A DNA stretch of 64,000 bases from Deltaproteobacteria bacterium (GTDB taxonomy: Bacteria; Myxococcota; Myxococcia; Myxococcales; 40CM-4-68-19), in the NCBI GenBank assembly GCA_005879535.1, contig VBKI01000091.1:72710-136709 (forward strand). Direction: 5' to 3'. A program made the position numbers and the translations under genes. Shown here piece after piece: positions 46,883 to 60,224 of the stretch; within the stretch, counting starts at the first letter, position 1; each line of letters begins with the position of its first letter. Below the pieces are notes generated by a model. It saw only the letters and a list, made by a program, of their open reading frames with translations. It had not been told where the DNA came from and made no database searches.

Positions 46883-48022
46883 CTGCGGGTGAATCCGGAA
46901 CGTGCGCTGGCTCCGGGCCGTGAAGGCGGTTCCGTCCACTCCAATGCCGACGAGCGGAGCGCCGAGATTCACGGTGCCGCAGGAGGATCCCTCCGCGGCG
47001 AGGATCTCCGTGCCGAACGCCATCGCCCGGCCTTCGGGCAGAAGGAAGAAGTCGCCTCGCGACGCGAGCCAGCCCGGCGCAGCGCGCTCGACCGTGTCGC
47101 CGGCCACCACGATGCCTCGCCAGCTCCGCGTGGCGACGCCGCTCTGCGGTTCCGCGGCGATGGCGATCGCTCCGCCGGCGAGCGCGGCCGTCTGCGGGGC
47201 GCTGGAGCTCCACCCCGCGATGGAGAACGGAGCGCTCGAGGCAGAGCCGTCCGCCGCCAGCCATCGCGCGGTCGCATTGGCCTCCCCCTGGATCTGCCAG
47301 ACGACGAGCGTGGCGCCCGTGGAGCTCGTCGCGCCGCTCAACATCAGGCTGCCAGCGGATCCGGTGAAGGCCCCGATCGCGGTCGTCATCCTCGAGGTGC
47401 CGTCCGCGGCGAAGGACTGCGCGATCAGCTGGCCGTCGCCGGCCCGGACGATCACCGCGCTGTCGGGCCCGGCGTAGAGCGCGCCGCCGCTCTGCGCTGC
47501 GCGGAAACCGCCGTCGTGCGCGAGGAAATCATACGTGGGCGGAGGGAGCAGGTACGAACCCTCGGAGGCGATGAAGCCGTCGCGCAGCGGCCGCACATCG
47601 ACGCCGAGGCTGGCCTTGGAGACGAATCCGTTCCGGATGGCCACGAAGAGGAAGTTCAGCTGCGGCGGGCCGACGTCGTTGCGACGGCACGACAGGACGA
47701 CGGACCCGCGCCCGTCGCTGGTCGCGCCGACGACGGCGTTGCCGGTGTCGCCGGACCCGAGCCCGGAGCAGATCGTGATCTCGGCCGCACACGTCGACGC
47801 AGCGGGAATGACGCCGGGACAAGCGCCGGTATCGACGATTGCGACACCTTCGGACGCCGCGATCGACGGGTCACACGGTCCCGCCGCGACGCCCCCGTCC
47901 CCCGGTCCGGCATCCGGCTGCTGTGGAGTTGTCGCCTGGGCATCCACGGGCGGTTGCCCGGGGACCCCCTGCGCACATCCGAACGTCAAGATCGCTGCCG
48001 TCGCCAGAGCTGCGTTGCGCAT
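46871..48022 (-). CDS. secreted lipoprotein, unknown function, inserted between rsmD and coaD
   Basis: The 383-residue product has the signal [15 protein letters not shown], with the lipobox Cys16. A Pro/Gln/Asp/Ala-rich linker follows, then a beta-rich domain with repeated blade-like stretches ([21 protein letters not shown], split by residues; [15 protein letters not shown]-like; [17 protein letters not shown]). Cys pairs appear near 55-90 and the C-terminus. It resembles other propeller-like myxobacterial lipoproteins but no family was assigned. It is transcribed opposite to its neighbours. Confidence 0.75.
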   Translation of the reverse strand: MRNAALATAAILTFGCAQGVPGQPPVDAQATTPQQPDAGPGDGGVAAGPCDPSIAASEGVAIVDTGACPGVIPAASTCAAEITICSGLGSGDTGNAVVGATSDGRGSVVLSCRRNDVGPPQLNFLFVAIRNGFVSKASLGVDVRPLRDGFIASEGSYLLPPPTYDFLAHDGGFRAAQSGGALYAGPDSAVIVRAGDGQLIAQSFAADGTSRMTTAIGAFTGSAGSLMLSGATSSTGATLVVWQIQGEANATARWLAADGSASSAPFSIAGWSSSAPQTAALAGGAIAIAAEPQSGVATRSWRGIVVAGDTVERAAPGWLASRGDFFLLPEGRAMAFGTEILAAEGSSCGTVNLGAPLVGIGVDGTAFTARSQRTFRIHPQLFR

Positions 48023-48124
48023 CCGCGGGCAAACTGGTCACGGGTCGGGCGCTGCGCACGTTTGCGTCGCCTCCTCAACAGATCGATTGACCTCGCGCGC
48101 GCTCTCCCGCAGGATGCCAGCCCG

Positions 48125-48607
48125 ATGTCCACGCGGATCGCCCTGTACCCGGGCTCCTTCGACCCGCCGACCAACGGGCACCTCAGCATCATCCAGCGCG
48201 GGTTGAAGATGTTCGACGGGCTGATCGTCGCCGTGCTCAAGAATCCCGCCAAGGACGCGCTCTTCAGCGTCGACGAGCGCGTGGAGCTCCTCCGCGGGGC
48301 CGTGGACGGCGACCAGCGGGTGCAGGTGAAGACGTTCTCCGGGCTCCTGGTGAAATTCGCGGAGGAACAGGGCGTCAACACCGTGCTGCGCGGCCTGCGC
48401 GCGGTGAGCGACTTCGAGTACGAGTTCCAGATGGCCAACATGAACCGCAAGCTCGATCCGGGGATCGAGACGCTCTTCATGATGACCGGCGAGGACTACT
48501 TCTACATCTCCAGCCGTTTCGTCCGGGACGTGGCCCGGCTGGGAGGCGACGTGACCGGCCTCGTTCCCCCCAACGTCCTGGCTGTTCTCAAGAAGAGGTT
48601 CAAGTGA
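48125..48607 (+). CDS. coaD: phosphopantetheine adenylyltransferase
   Basis: The 160-residue enzyme has [18 protein letters not shown] (the (T/H)xGH nucleotidyl-transfer motif, here TNGH), [17 protein letters not shown], and the [16 protein letters not shown] phosphopantetheine site. It makes dephospho-CoA from 4'-phosphopantetheine and ATP. It supplies CoA for the acyl-CoA pathways in the window. AGGA sits about nine bases before ATG 48125. Its TGA overlaps the GTG of the following aminotransferase. Confidence 0.96.
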   Translation: MSTRIALYPGSFDPPTNGHLSIIQRGLKMFDGLIVAVLKNPAKDALFSVDERVELLRGAVDGDQRVQVKTFSGLLVKFAEEQGVNTVLRGLRAVSDFEYEFQMANMNRKLDPGIETLFMMTGEDYFYISSRFVRDVARLGGDVTGLVPPNVLAVLKKRFK

Positions 48608-49797
48608 CGAGCAGGCGTCTCGAAGCGGTGAAGCCCTCCGCCACCATGGCCATGACGGCGCGTGCCATCCAGCTCCGGCGCGAAGGCCGGGACATCGTCT
48701 CTCTCTCCGTGGGCGAGCCGGACTTCCCGGTCTTTCCGCACGTGGAGCAGGCGGTGTCCGAGGCGCTGCGGAAGGGCTACACCAAGTACACCGCTTCCAA
48801 CGGCATTCTCGAGCTGCGCGAGGCGATCTCCGACTGGACCAACCGGGCGGTCGGCGTGCGCTGGCCGGCAGCGCAGATCGTCGCCACCTCCGGGGCAAAG
48901 CAAGCGCTCTACAACGCCTGCATGGCGCTCCTCGACGAGGGCGACGAGGCGGTGATCCCGAACCCGTACTGGGTCAGCTATCCGGAGATGGTGCGGCTCG
49001 CCGGCGCGAAACCGGTCGAGCTCATGCTTCGCCAGGAGGACGGGTGGGCCCCGAGGTCCGAAGACCTCGAGCGCCTCCTCACGCCGCGCACGCGGGTCTT
49101 CATGTTCTCCAGCCCCTCGAACCCGACCGGCGGCGTCTGGAACGCCGACGTGATGCGGGGGATCGCGCGCGTGCTGGAGAAGTTTCCCAAGGTGGTCGTC
49201 CTCTCCGACGACATCTACGACAAGCTGGTGTACGGCGGGATGAAGGCGACCAACGTCCTGCAGGTCGCGCCGCAGCTGAAAGACCGCACCGTGCTCGTCA
49301 ACGGCTGCTCCAAGGCATATGCGATGACCGGGCTCCGGCTGGGCTGGGCCTGCGGCCCCGCGGAGATCATCTCGGGGATGAACAAGGTGCAGGATGCGAG
49401 CACCTCGAACCCGAGCTCGCTTTCCCAGCACGCCGCCGTGGCGGCGTTGCGCGGTCCCCAGGAACCGGTCGAGACGATGAGGGTGCAATTCGAGAAGCGG
49501 CGACACCTGATGGTCGAGCTGCTCCGACAGGTGCGCGGCGTCGACGCGCATGCCCCCGACGGCGCCTATTACGTGTTCGCGAACTTCTCAGGGCTGCTCG
49601 CCCGCAGGTATCGGGGGGAACCGGTCGCCACCACCCAGCGCCTGGCGGAACTGCTCCTCGAGGAGTTCGGCGTCGCGACCGTGTCGGGGAGCGCTTTCGG
49701 CCGCGAAGGGTTCTTGCGGCTCTCCTTCGCCACCTCGGAAGCCGACATTCGCAAGGCCATGGATCGGGTCGCACGCTGCGCGGCGGCCCTCGAATAG
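48604..49797 (+). CDS. class-I PLP aminotransferase (aspartate aminotransferase-like)
   Basis: The 397-residue protein has [64 protein letters not shown], and the Schiff-base Lys motif [19 protein letters not shown]-terminal Arg (FLRLSFATS) binds the substrate carboxylate. The sequence suits aspartate/prephenate-type aminotransferases. The substrate is not decidable from sequence. The GTG start overlaps coaD by 4 nt. It lies ahead of a ComEA-like gene. Confidence 0.92.
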   Translation: MTSRRLEAVKPSATMAMTARAIQLRREGRDIVSLSVGEPDFPVFPHVEQAVSEALRKGYTKYTASNGILELREAISDWTNRAVGVRWPAAQIVATSGAKQALYNACMALLDEGDEAVIPNPYWVSYPEMVRLAGAKPVELMLRQEDGWAPRSEDLERLLTPRTRVFMFSSPSNPTGGVWNADVMRGIARVLEKFPKVVVLSDDIYDKLVYGGMKATNVLQVAPQLKDRTVLVNGCSKAYAMTGLRLGWACGPAEIISGMNKVQDASTSNPSSLSQHAAVAALRGPQEPVETMRVQFEKRRHLMVELLRQVRGVDAHAPDGAYYVFANFSGLLARRYRGEPVATTQRLAELLLEEFGVATVSGSAFGREGFLRLSFATSEADIRKAMDRVARCAAALE

Positions 49798-49815
49798 ACC
49801 CGAAAGGAGAGCACC

Positions 49816-50117
49816 ATGATCAAGCTGCTTCGCGCCCTCGCCATCGCGGTCGCGCTGGCCTTCGCCGCGCCCTCCATCGCCTTCGCCAAATCGCAACCCG
49901 CTGACCAGAAAGCTTCGGCGAAGAAAGCCCAGAAGGTCGACCTCAACACCGCCAGCGAGGACGAGCTCAGGGCGCTTCCGGGAATCGGGGACGCCTACTC
50001 GAAGAAGATCATCGAGGGCCGCCCGTACAAGGCCAAGGACGAACTGGTCGAGAAGAAGATCATTCCCAAGGCGACATACGCGAAGATCAAGGACAAGGTC
50101 ATCGCGCACCAGGTGAA

Positions 50118-50121
<4 letters not shown>
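49816..50121 (+). CDS. ComEA-like secreted helix-hairpin-helix protein
   Basis: The 101-residue protein has a signal peptide ([21 protein letters not shown], cleaved after Ala), a Lys/Ala/Gln-rich linker, and a DNA-binding helix-hairpin-helix with [20 protein letters not shown]. This composition is typical of small ComEA-type proteins that bind incoming DNA in the periplasm during transformation. It may also have another periplasmic nucleic-acid role. ATG 49816 has AAAGGAGAG upstream. The kinase gene starts inside its last codons (4-nt overlap). Confidence 0.88.
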
Positions 50122-51943
<1,822 letters not shown>

Positions 51944-51956
<13 letters not shown>

Positions 51957-53353
51957 ATTTGCATCATCGAGGCGCCGAACGTCGGACGGTTGGGCGGCAC
52001 GGCGCTGGCGATGACGATGGCCTCGCCCCGCATCGCCTCCCCGGCTCCGACCAGCGTCTGGGCGACGTTGCTGATCATCTCGTCGGTGGTCTCGAACGGC
52101 TTGCGCACGCGGCGCGCCGTGACGCCCCAGTAGAGCGCCATCCTCCGGTACGCGACGTCGCTCGCGGTGAACGCCACGATCCGCGCTTGCGGCCGGTACT
52201 CCGCGATCTGCCGCGCGGTCTCTCCGGTACGGGTATAGACGCAGATGGTGCCGATGCCGAGCTGCTGGGCCGCGGCCGCGCAGGCGCGGGCGACCGCGGT
52301 GGCAAAGGTGCTCTCGCCGCGATCGAGAGTCGGGTCGGGCAGCGACTGGTACCGGGCGCTGCGCTCTACTTCCTCGATGATGGCCGCCATCGTCTTCACC
52401 GCTTCGACCGGATGCGCGCCGGTGGCCGTCTCCGCCGAGAGCATCACCGAGTCCGCCCCGTCGAGCACCGCGTTCGCGACGTCGCTCACCTCGGCGCGGG
52501 TTGGCTGGGGCGAGACGATCATGCTCTCCAGCATCTGCGTGGCCACGATGGCGATCTTGCCGTAATGGTTGGTGCGCTCGATGGCCGTCTTCTGGATCAG
52601 CGGCACCCGCTCGAGCGGCATCTCCACACCCAGGTCGCCGCGGGCGATCATCACGCCTTCGGCGAGCTGCGCGATCTCGTCGACCCGGTCCACCGCCTGG
52701 GGCTTTTCCAGTTTCGCGATCACGGGCGTGGTCGGCGCGTATCGCTTGATCAGCCGGATGTCGTCGGCATTGCGGACGAAGCTGAGCGCGACGTAGTCGA
52801 CCTCGTGCTGCAGTCCGAACTTGAGGTCCTCGATGTCCTTCGGGGTCAGCGCCGGGATCGAGACCGGCGTACCGGGAAGGTTGATCCCCTTGTTGTCGGA
52901 GAGGGTGCCTCCGACATTCACCCGGCAGCGCACTTCTTTTCCCTCGACGGCGATCACCTCGAGCCGGATGGCGCCGTCGTTGATGAGGACGGTGTCGCCG
53001 ATGGATACGTCCTCGGGCAGGCCTTCGTAGGAGCACGAGAACCGCTGTGCGTTTCCCAGCACCCCGGGCTCGACGGTGATGACCACCTCCGCCCCGGGCT
53101 GGAGCTGCGCCTTGCCACCGTCGATCTTGCCCACGCGGATCTTCGGCCCCTGGAGGTCGAGCAGGAGCGCCACCGGCCGCCCGGCGGTTTCCGCCGCCCG
53201 GCGCACATTGCCGATCGCGCGCAGGTGATCGTCGTGCGTGCCGTGCGAGAAGTTCAGCCGCGCGACGTCCATTCCCGCCTCGACCAGCCTGCCCAGCACC
53301 GGCTCTTCACGGGAGGCCGGCCCCATGGTGCAGATGATCTTGGCCTTGCGCAT
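51944..53353 (-). CDS. pyk: pyruvate kinase
   Basis: The 469-residue enzyme has AKIICTMGPASREEP, ARLNFSHGTHDDHLRA, LLDLQGPKIRVGKI, DYVALSFVRNADDIRLIKRY, the active-site IAKLEKPQAVDRVDEI, MIARGDLGVEMPLERVPLIQK, and MLESMI. It turns phosphoenolpyruvate plus ADP into pyruvate and ATP. The C-terminal allosteric domain is of normal length. It converges with the kinase gene and overlaps it by 13 nt. Upstream are 26-nt tandem repeats. Confidence 0.96.
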
Positions 53354-53414
53354 GCGTTGGCCGGGAGCGTAGGGCGCAACACCGGGCCCTGCAAGAAAGG
53401 AATAGCCGCTGCCG

Positions 53415-53487
53415 CGCCGAAGGCGCGGGTTAGTCGCGGCCGCCGAAGGTGCGGCTTAGTCGCGGCCGCCGAAGGCGGCTTAGCGAC
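53415..53487. repeat. 26-nt tandem direct repeat, about 2.8 copies
   Basis: Copy 1 (53415-53440), copy 2 (53441-53466) and a shortened copy 3 (53467-53487) all start CGCCGAAGG and contain TTAG followed by CGCGGC, TCGCGGC or CGAC. They lie between pyk and the zinc-ribbon gene, in pyk's upstream region. They do not look like a CRISPR array, as there are no spacers. They could be a regulator array or a slippage-prone element. Confidence 0.7.
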
Positions 53488-53519
53488 TACTTCGGAGACT
53501 GTACCGGTGATGAGAAGCG

Positions 53520-53858
53520 CTACTCCAGTTCGGCGACTTCCTCTTCTTCGTCCTCGTCGCCTTCCTCGTCCTCGCTGTCCTCTTCGTCGAGGAGCGCGGC
53601 CTTCCGGGAAACCGCTGGCGCCTCGTCGTACGGCGGCGGCATGTCCTCGCTGTTCACCTCGACGCTGGCGGTGAACTTCCTGCGCAGCGGCGCCAGCGCC
53701 GCGAACAGCTCTTCCAAGCCGCTGACGATCGCCTCGACCTGCTCGTCCGGCGCCCGCGTCCCGCACCCGGGGCAGCGAAGCACGGGGTCGCCCTGGATGT
53801 CGGAGACGTCCATCGAGAAGGACTCCTCGCATTTCTGGCACTGGAATTCGAGCTGCAT
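53520..53858 (-). CDS. small zinc-ribbon/acidic-tail protein
   Basis: The 112-residue protein starts [19 protein letters not shown] and has a second pair LRCPGCGT, forming a two-CxxC zinc ribbon. A helical middle follows ([21 protein letters not shown]), then a strongly acidic tail ([16 protein letters not shown]). The acidic tail suggests a protein-protein or nucleic-acid mimic role. ATG 53858 has GGGAGG eight bases upstream. A much longer frame upstream is antisense to icd and rejected. Confidence 0.75.
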   Translation of the reverse strand: MQLEFQCQKCEESFSMDVSDIQGDPVLRCPGCGTRAPDEQVEAIVSGLEELFAALAPLRRKFTASVEVNSEDMPPPYDEAPAVSRKAALLDEEDSEDEEGDEDEEEEVAELE

Positions 53859-54038
53859 GGCACAGCCTCCCGACCGGGCCACAATAGTCACGGCTTCGCG
53901 GTCGGGAAGGGGGGAGTGCGTATTTCTCCGGGGTTGTCGCTGAACCGACGTTCCAGGCTCCTTTCCACCGCAGAAACGGCCCTGTACGCGCGGCTGGGCT
54001 GGCGCTATGTTCCGCGCCCCCCGGACAGGAGCCGAGAC

Positions 54039-55367
<1,329 letters not shown>

Positions 55368-55369
55368 AT

Positions 55370-56613
<1,244 letters not shown>

Positions 56614-56622
56614 GATTGGGGT

Positions 56623-57297
56623 GTGGCCCAGGCAGAGGTTCTCGAGCGCGGCGACCTCCATTTCCTCTACACGCCGCGCGTCCGCCCCGAGGGCGGTCTT
56701 CCGTTCCAGATCGAGAGCGCGCCGCTTCGCCCGCGCGAAGTGCAGCGCCTCTACGTCGTGCTCCGCCCGGAGGGAAGACGGCTCTACAGGCGCCTGCTCG
56801 TCGGCCGCAAGCGCATGCCGGACTCTTCGCGAAGGCAGCGATTCTGGGCGGAGATCGAGCGGGTGGAAGGGAGCGCCGCGGCACTCCTCGGCGATCTGCG
56901 CCGCTTCGAGTACGAGACGAAGACGCGGGGAAGGCGCGTGCAGCCGGCAGCGAGGGCGGCGGGAGAGGGCGTCTACGCGATGCTCCGGCACGGCAGCCAC
57001 TCTCACCTTCTCTACCGGCTCGTCGATCCGGCGGAGCCGGGCGACGTGCAGCGCGCCCTCGGCATTCTTGGCCGCGGCAGCTACATCGCCGCGGCGTTCA
57101 ATCCCGAGGCGCCTGCGAAGCTCGGCCGCCGGCAGCCCGACGTCGCTCCCTTGCCGCAACGGCTGCGCGAGAAGTTCGGCGGTCGCAAGTTCGCGCCGCT
57201 TGACGTCGAGCTGCTCGACGTGCCCGGCCTCGAGGTCGTGCTGATCGGCGCGTTGGGCGCCGGAGAGGCGGCGCTCGAGGCCGGCGCGTGGAGCTGA
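56623..57297 (+). CDS. conserved hypothetical protein
   Basis: The 224-residue protein begins AQAEVLERGDLHFLYTPRV and contains EVQRLYVVLRPEGRRLYR, YETKTRGRRVQPAARAAGEG, VYAMLRHGSHSHLLYRL, RALGILGRGSYIAAAFNPEAP, and a late RLREKFGGRKFAPLD. I recognise a widespread bacterial family of unknown function with this order of motifs. No membrane segment or catalytic signature was seen. It starts at GTG 56623, nine bases after the mdh stop, suggesting a role with mdh. The next gene is on the opposite strand. Confidence 0.75.
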   Translation: MAQAEVLERGDLHFLYTPRVRPEGGLPFQIESAPLRPREVQRLYVVLRPEGRRLYRRLLVGRKRMPDSSRRQRFWAEIERVEGSAAALLGDLRRFEYETKTRGRRVQPAARAAGEGVYAMLRHGSHSHLLYRLVDPAEPGDVQRALGILGRGSYIAAAFNPEAPAKLGRRQPDVAPLPQRLREKFGGRKFAPLDVELLDVPGLEVVLIGALGAGEAALEAGAWS

Positions 57298-57298
57298 T

Positions 57299-57484
57299 TC
57301 ACAACGCTGCGTTCGCGCCGTCCGCTGCCGCCGTCAGGACGGGAGCGAACGTCCGCGACGCGGCAGTGTGGGGAGCCTGGACGAGCTGGGCGATGAACCA
57401 CACCCAGAGGAGCGCCCAGAGAGCGATGACGGCGAGTCCGGCGACGAAACCGGAGGACGTGGGGTGCAGGCGCAGGCGGAACAT
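57299..57484 (-). CDS. small single-span membrane protein divergent from the CGNR regulator
   Basis: The 61-residue protein starts FRLRLHPTSSGFVAGLAVI and has one membrane helix (AVIALWALLWVWFIAQLV), with a short periplasmic-type tail. The ATG is preceded by AGGAGG with ideal spacing. A promoter overlapping that of the CGNR gene drives it. A small one-span protein paired divergently with a regulator often is the regulated target. Function is unknown. Confidence 0.7.
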   Translation of the reverse strand: MFRLRLHPTSSGFVAGLAVIALWALLWVWFIAQLVQAPHTAASRTFAPVLTAAADGANAAL

Positions 57485-57503
57485 ATAACCTCCTAAGTTA
57501 TAC

Positions 57504-57532
57504 TTGACTGTTATCTACGCCTGGGCTACTAA
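57504..57532 (+). promoter_or_regulatory. sigma70 promoter of the CGNR regulator
   Basis: TTGACT (57504-57509) and TACTAA (57527-57532) are separated by 17 nt. The ATG follows at 57566, with GGTAGG just upstream. The site overlaps the leftward promoter by almost its whole length, so transcription from one may obstruct the other. Confidence 0.7.
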
Positions 57533-57540
57533 CCTGTCAA
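57512..57540 (-). promoter_or_regulatory. sigma70 promoter of the small membrane protein
   Basis: On the minus strand, TTGACA (57540-57535) and TAGATA (57517-57512) are separated by 17 nt. It overlaps the rightward promoter almost fully. The hexamer TTGACA is a perfect -35 box. Confidence 0.7.
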
Positions 57541-57565
57541 GTCCATCTTGAAAGTTAGGTAGGAA

Positions 57566-58210
57566 ATGGCCGGCGCACGGGAAGAAGGACATCGATTCGA
57601 CCTCGACGGCGGCACCGTCTCGCTCGATTTCGTCAATACCGTCAGCGGGATGCGCGACTCGGCCAATCCCCGCAACCGGCTCGAGGGCTTCGCCGACATC
57701 GTGTATTGGGCGGAGCAGGTCGGCGTGATCGATGCGCGCGAAGCCGCCCGACTTTACGCGACGGCGGAACACGAACCGGCGCGCGCCGCCAACGCGCACC
57801 GGGAGGCGATTCGACGGCGCGAAGCCTTGCACGACGTCGTGCTCGCCGCGGTGGACGTGCGCCCGACTCCGGGCGCCGCGCTGGAAACGGTCAACGCCTG
57901 GATCGCCGATGCGCTGGTCCATCGTCGGTTCCGCGCCACCGCGCCCGGCAAATTCGAGGCGGCGCTCGAGGACGACGGCGACCTGCTCGCGTTCCTCAGG
58001 CCGGTGGCGCTCGACGCGGCGGAGCTGCTCGAGCACGAGGTCTCCCGCGGGCTGGTCGGCGTCTGCGAGGAGCGTCTCGTCGGCCGCTGCGCGTGGCTCT
58101 TTCTCGACACGACGAAGAACCACAGCCGCCGCTTCTGCACCATGAAGGAGTGCGGCAACCGCGCCAAGCAGCGCCGCCACTACCAGCGCAAAAGGGCCAC
58201 TCAGCGATAG
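57566..58210 (+). CDS. ABATE-CGNR zinc-finger transcriptional regulator
   Basis: The 214-residue protein has the ABATE domain (FDLDGGTVSLDFVNTVSGMRD near the N-terminus). It ends in the CGNR zinc finger FCTMKECGNRAKQRRHYQRKR, which has two Cys pairs with the CGNR motif. These regulators sense a ligand through ABATE and bind DNA through the finger. ATG 57566 has TTAGGTAGG five bases upstream. Its promoter overlaps that of a divergent small membrane protein, which is the likely target. Confidence 0.9.
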   Translation: MAGAREEGHRFDLDGGTVSLDFVNTVSGMRDSANPRNRLEGFADIVYWAEQVGVIDAREAARLYATAEHEPARAANAHREAIRRREALHDVVLAAVDVRPTPGAALETVNAWIADALVHRRFRATAPGKFEAALEDDGDLLAFLRPVALDAAELLEHEVSRGLVGVCEERLVGRCAWLFLDTTKNHSRRFCTMKECGNRAKQRRHYQRKRATQR

Positions 58211-58251
58211 TCCCAAGGCAGCGCGCGGAGCACCGCGGCGCTACGGCACAG

Positions 58252-58270
58252 CCGGCGCGACCCGCGCCGG
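58252..58270. terminator. 8-bp hairpin between CGNR gene and sdhA
   Basis: CCGGCGCG (58252-58259), loop ACC, and CGCGCCGG (58263-58270) form a perfect stem with a 3-nt loop. No T-run follows. It could terminate the CGNR transcript or act before sdhA. Confidence 0.4.
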
Positions 58271-58340
58271 GGCTAGCCGCTGCATTGCAGGTCGCGCCCC
58301 CGTGCGCTATGTCGTCGCCCGGCCCGGGAGGCGCAGATCA

Positions 58341-60218
58341 ATGGCGGAGCGCTACATCGTCGTCGGTGGCGGCCTGGCGGGGCTCATGACGGTCATCAAG
58401 CTCGCCGAGGCAGGCAAACACGTCGACGTGTTCTCGATCGTGCCGGTGAAGCGAAGTCATTCCGTTTGCGCGCAGGGCGGAATCAACGGCGCCGTGAACA
58501 CCAAAGGGGAAGGCGACCACCCCGACATCCACGTCAAGGACACGCTCAAGGGCGGCGACTTCCTCGCCGAGCAGCCGCCGGTGAAGGGGATGTGCTACGC
58601 CGCCCCGCAGATCATCTACCTGCTCGACCGCATGGGGGTTCCCTTCAATCGCACCAACGAAGGGCTCCTCGACTTCCGCCGGTTCGGCGGCACGCTGCAC
58701 CACCGGACCGCCTTCGCCGGCGCCTCCACCGGCCAGCAGCTGCTCTACGCCCTCGACGAGCAGGTCCGCCGCTACGAGAGCGAGGGCCTGGTGCGCAAGT
58801 ACGAGTACTGGGAGTACCTCTCATTCCTCAAGGACGAGCAGGGCGCGTGCCGGGGCATCGCGGCGCTCAACCTGCGGACGATGGAGATCGAGGCCTTCCC
58901 CGCCGACGCCGTCTGCCTTGCCACCGGCGGACCCGGCATCGTGTACGGCCGCAGCACCAACAGCACGATCAACACCGGCAGCGCCAACGGCCGCTCATAC
59001 ATGGACGGCGCCATCTATGCCAACGCCGAGTTCGTGCAGGTGCACCCGACCGCGATCCCGGGAGAGGACAAGCACCGGTTGATGTCCGAGTCGGCCCGTG
59101 GGGAAGGCGGGCGCGTCTGGGTGCCCAAGCAGAAAGGCGACAAGCGCCGGGGAAAGGACGTTCCCGAGAACGAGCGCTGGCATTTCCTCGAGGAGAAATA
59201 TCCCCGGTACGGAAACCTGGTTCCGCGCGACGTCGCCTCCCGCGAGATCTTCGCGGTGGTGAAGGACATGGGAATGGGCGTCGAGGGCCAGGACGCCGTC
59301 TACCTCGACGTCTCGCACATTCCCGCCGCCATCCTCGATCGCAAGCTCGGCGGCATCATGGAGATCTACGAGAAGTTCCAGGGAGTCGACCCGCGGCACG
59401 AGCCGATGAAGATCTTCCCCGCCGTCCATTACTCGATGGGCGGGCTGTGGTGCGACTACGAGGCCGACGCCAACAACGATCTGGTGCAAGGCAGCCCGCG
59501 CCAGCAGACGACGAACATTCCGGGGCTCTACGCCGCCGGCGAATGCGACTACGCGTACCATGGCGCGAATCGCCTCGGCGCCAACTCGCTGCTCTCCTGC
59601 ATCTACGCGGGGATGATCGCGGGGCCGGCGATGATCAGCTACGCGCGCAACAACTTGAAGACGAAGGGCGACGTGCCAGCCTCGCTGCTCGCTTCGGGCA
59701 AGAAGCGGTGGGACGAGCGGTTCGCGGCCATCTACGGGATGAGCGGGGCGGAGAACCCATACGTGATCGGCCTGCAGATGGGCGAATTGATGATCAAGAG
59801 CGCCACGGTAGTGAAGGCCAACGCGCAGATCGACGGCGCGCTGAACGAGATCCAGACGCTCAAGGATCGCTGGAAGCGGTGCAACGTGCTCGACACGGGG
59901 CGCACCGTGAACCAGAGCGCCGCCTACGTGAACCAGCTCTGGAACATGCTGGAGATCGCGCACCTCATCCTCAAGGCTTCCCGCCTGCGCGACGAGAGCC
60001 GGGGCAGCCACTACAAGCCGGAGTTCGTCCTCCCCCGACCGAAGACCGCGAAGCCCGGCGACGATCCCGAGTTCATGGCTGCCTGGAAGGCGCGCAACGA
60101 TCGTTGGCTCAGGAACAGCATGGGAACCTGGTCGGCCGACGGGCCGAAGGTGGAATTCCAGGAGCTGCAGAGCCTGAGAAACCCCATTCTCGCGCCCGAG
60201 CCCCGGCACTATGATTAG
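58341..60218 (+). CDS. sdhA: succinate dehydrogenase/fumarate reductase flavoprotein subunit
   Basis: The 625-residue protein has FAD-binding YIVVGGGLAGLMTVIKLAE, the flavin-linked His region HSVCAQGGINGAVNTKGEGD, GTLHHRTAFAGASTGQQLL, VQVHPTAIPGEDKHRLMSES, the catalytic Arg region MGGLWCDYEADANND, and YAAGECDYAYHGANRLGANSLL. The insertions resemble the B. subtilis/Wolinella-type enzymes. It oxidises succinate and passes electrons to SdhB. ATG 58341 is preceded by GGGAGG. The usual cytochrome b subunit gene is not upstream. Confidence 0.95.
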   Translation: MAERYIVVGGGLAGLMTVIKLAEAGKHVDVFSIVPVKRSHSVCAQGGINGAVNTKGEGDHPDIHVKDTLKGGDFLAEQPPVKGMCYAAPQIIYLLDRMGVPFNRTNEGLLDFRRFGGTLHHRTAFAGASTGQQLLYALDEQVRRYESEGLVRKYEYWEYLSFLKDEQGACRGIAALNLRTMEIEAFPADAVCLATGGPGIVYGRSTNSTINTGSANGRSYMDGAIYANAEFVQVHPTAIPGEDKHRLMSESARGEGGRVWVPKQKGDKRRGKDVPENERWHFLEEKYPRYGNLVPRDVASREIFAVVKDMGMGVEGQDAVYLDVSHIPAAILDRKLGGIMEIYEKFQGVDPRHEPMKIFPAVHYSMGGLWCDYEADANNDLVQGSPRQQTTNIPGLYAAGECDYAYHGANRLGANSLLSCIYAGMIAGPAMISYARNNLKTKGDVPASLLASGKKRWDERFAAIYGMSGAENPYVIGLQMGELMIKSATVVKANAQIDGALNEIQTLKDRWKRCNVLDTGRTVNQSAAYVNQLWNMLEIAHLILKASRLRDESRGSHYKPEFVLPRPKTAKPGDDPEFMAAWKARNDRWLRNSMGTWSADGPKVEFQELQSLRNPILAPEPRHYD

Positions 60219-60224
60219 GACGAC

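Noticed and set aside
53415-53487. Repeat array as a CRISPR
   Set aside because: Units are directly adjacent and have no spacers; no cas gene is near.
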